Positions 62,844 to 64,000 of a stretch of 64,000 nt of DNA are shown piece after piece. The stretch's first letter is position 1. Every line of letters begins with the position of its first letter. The notes beneath the pieces are model-generated. The model ran no database searches and was not told where the DNA came from. It was given only the letters and a program-made list of their open reading frames with translations. The position numbers and the translations under genes were made by a program. The DNA comes from Macropodus opercularis (Eukaryota; Chordata; Actinopteri; Anabantiformes; Osphronemidae): the NCBI GenBank assembly GCA_030770545.1, contig CM061104.1, forward strand, positions 10,487,001-10,551,000. Reading direction: 5' to 3'.

Positions 62844-64000
62844 GTACGCTGACTTTCACAGAGCTGTTGAGGCAAAATCACTGTACAGCACCTCTATTTG
62901 CTGTTGAAGTTGCGATTCTGATTGAACCCAGAAGAAGACTTCTTTCAAGGAGTCAGTATATTTTACAGCATTGTTTGAATTCTGCTGCACACTGATGGGC
63001 AGAGGCTGCATATACTATGTGAGATCAGGTAAAAAATGTACACAGTCAAAGCTACTCAACTAGTCAGAGCTGCTTGATCTTTATAAGGACAAGGAACACC
63101 TGAATACTCAGAACCAGATTAGAGCAGAAGGCACTGCTTATAAATGAGGAATCAGCAGATGGATAGCCTCTCGTCTCAGTATCCAAAGCAGATGGAGCAG
63201 CAAAATCGTCTCAAGGTCTTCTATTTCAGCTTGAAACTAAAAACACTGGCTTTTGTGTGTCTGCATTATTCCTCGAAAAGTTTCCCTGTTTGTTTAACAA
63301 ATGTCTCTAATTTCTAACACGATTTCTCACCTAGCCATGTTTCCCTGTTAAGAGATTAGTTCCACACTCAGTTCTAATGGTGCTTTAGTCAGACGACTAA
63401 TGGCTTCAGCCCACAGGCTGCACAAGAAGCCAGCAGTGGGTGGTTAAACTGAAAGATCAATGGATTTTAACATTCATTCTGTTCCTGTTAATTATACCCG
63501 GGCTTGATGGAGATTTTGTTAGTGCAGTCATAACGAGAGTTGTTTATGTCTTTGAAGGGTCATTACAGAAGCCCTGGTTGGAGATCTATCCCGTTTTAAT
63601 TATCCCTCCATTTGTAAAGTCCTGGTCACACACCCACTGCATCATGCTGTCAGCTGCACCGTTGAACTCTTTTGAGGATGGAGCAAGGTTAATTATATTT
63701 CTATTGCAAGGTTATTTTTCACTGAATCAAATCCTGTCTGAAGGTGAAAATAAACAAAACAAATGCCTGACTCATTAAACTTCTAAGATTAAAATTAAGT
63801 TACTGACCAAAACCATGAAAAAGGACACAAATGTACACAAATGAATGGATTATAATATTTCTAAAATGGTAAAAACAGGCATCCATATTGTCACTATCAT
63901 CTGATCTTCCATTGTCATTGTCTGTGTGGTGGCCCTTCTTACTCTACACATTGGATTTTTGTTTGACTAATAATTAAAAGTAACCAGTGTTTTAAATTTA

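Larger units (their letters stand above)
61201..64000. other. Gene-free stretch
   Basis: No gene recognised. One splice-flanked segment (62660-62843) is listed separately, and a CCACCT repeat lies at 62361-62382. Confidence 0.55.

Overview
The window looks like vertebrate nuclear DNA, most likely from a ray-finned (percomorph-type) fish. It is AT-rich and CpG-poor, with dispersed dinucleotide microsatellites, decayed Tc1/mariner-family transposons of the teleost kind, and one well-preserved tRNA-derived SINE. No bacterial operon, phage, CRISPR array or rRNA is visible. The many open frames of 60-150 codons are AT-rich, lack recognisable domains and overlap on both strands, as expected of chance frames in non-coding DNA. 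No complete protein-coding gene can be read, and I could not name any gene.

Layout. 1-2.8 kb: non-coding sequence with two weak exon candidates, a GA microsatellite and a strong CTCF-like motif near 2.31 kb. 2.81-3.42 kb: relic of a Tc1-like transposon. 3.4-16.8 kb: no recognised gene, a TG microsatellite, two more CTCF-like motifs and two exon candidates. 16.81-17.06 kb: one end of a second Tc1-like family. 19.33-19.74 kb: a young SINE with a perfect 13-bp target-site duplication. 19.7-42.0 kb: mostly featureless, except for a CpG-retaining, splice-flanked open segment on the minus strand at 22.1-22.4 kb, which is the best internal exon candidate. 42.00-42.75 kb: an internally deleted Tc1-like element with recognisable inverted ends. 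42.8-57.2 kb: no recognised gene, with one coiled-coil-like open segment at 44.35-44.58 kb. 57.19-57.62 kb: the clearest CpG-rich, promoter-like segment. It carries an inverted CCAAT box, an E-box and, on the minus strand, an ATG followed at once by a consensus splice donor, so a gene may start here and run leftwards. 57.6-64 kb: non-coding sequence with a CA microsatellite and a second, smaller CpG cluster at 61.05-61.2 kb.

How the parts fit. The simplest reading is an intronic or intergenic interval of a fish chromosome. Its one good promoter candidate points left into about 57 kb that would then be large introns, holding a few short minus-strand exon candidates (22.1, 8.7 and 1.1 kb). That model is inference. 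Exon candidates were found by eye from splice signals plus an open frame, and some or most may be chance. I found no convincing new biological system. The transposon and SINE calls are the firmest, and rest on recognising common teleost repeats from memory.
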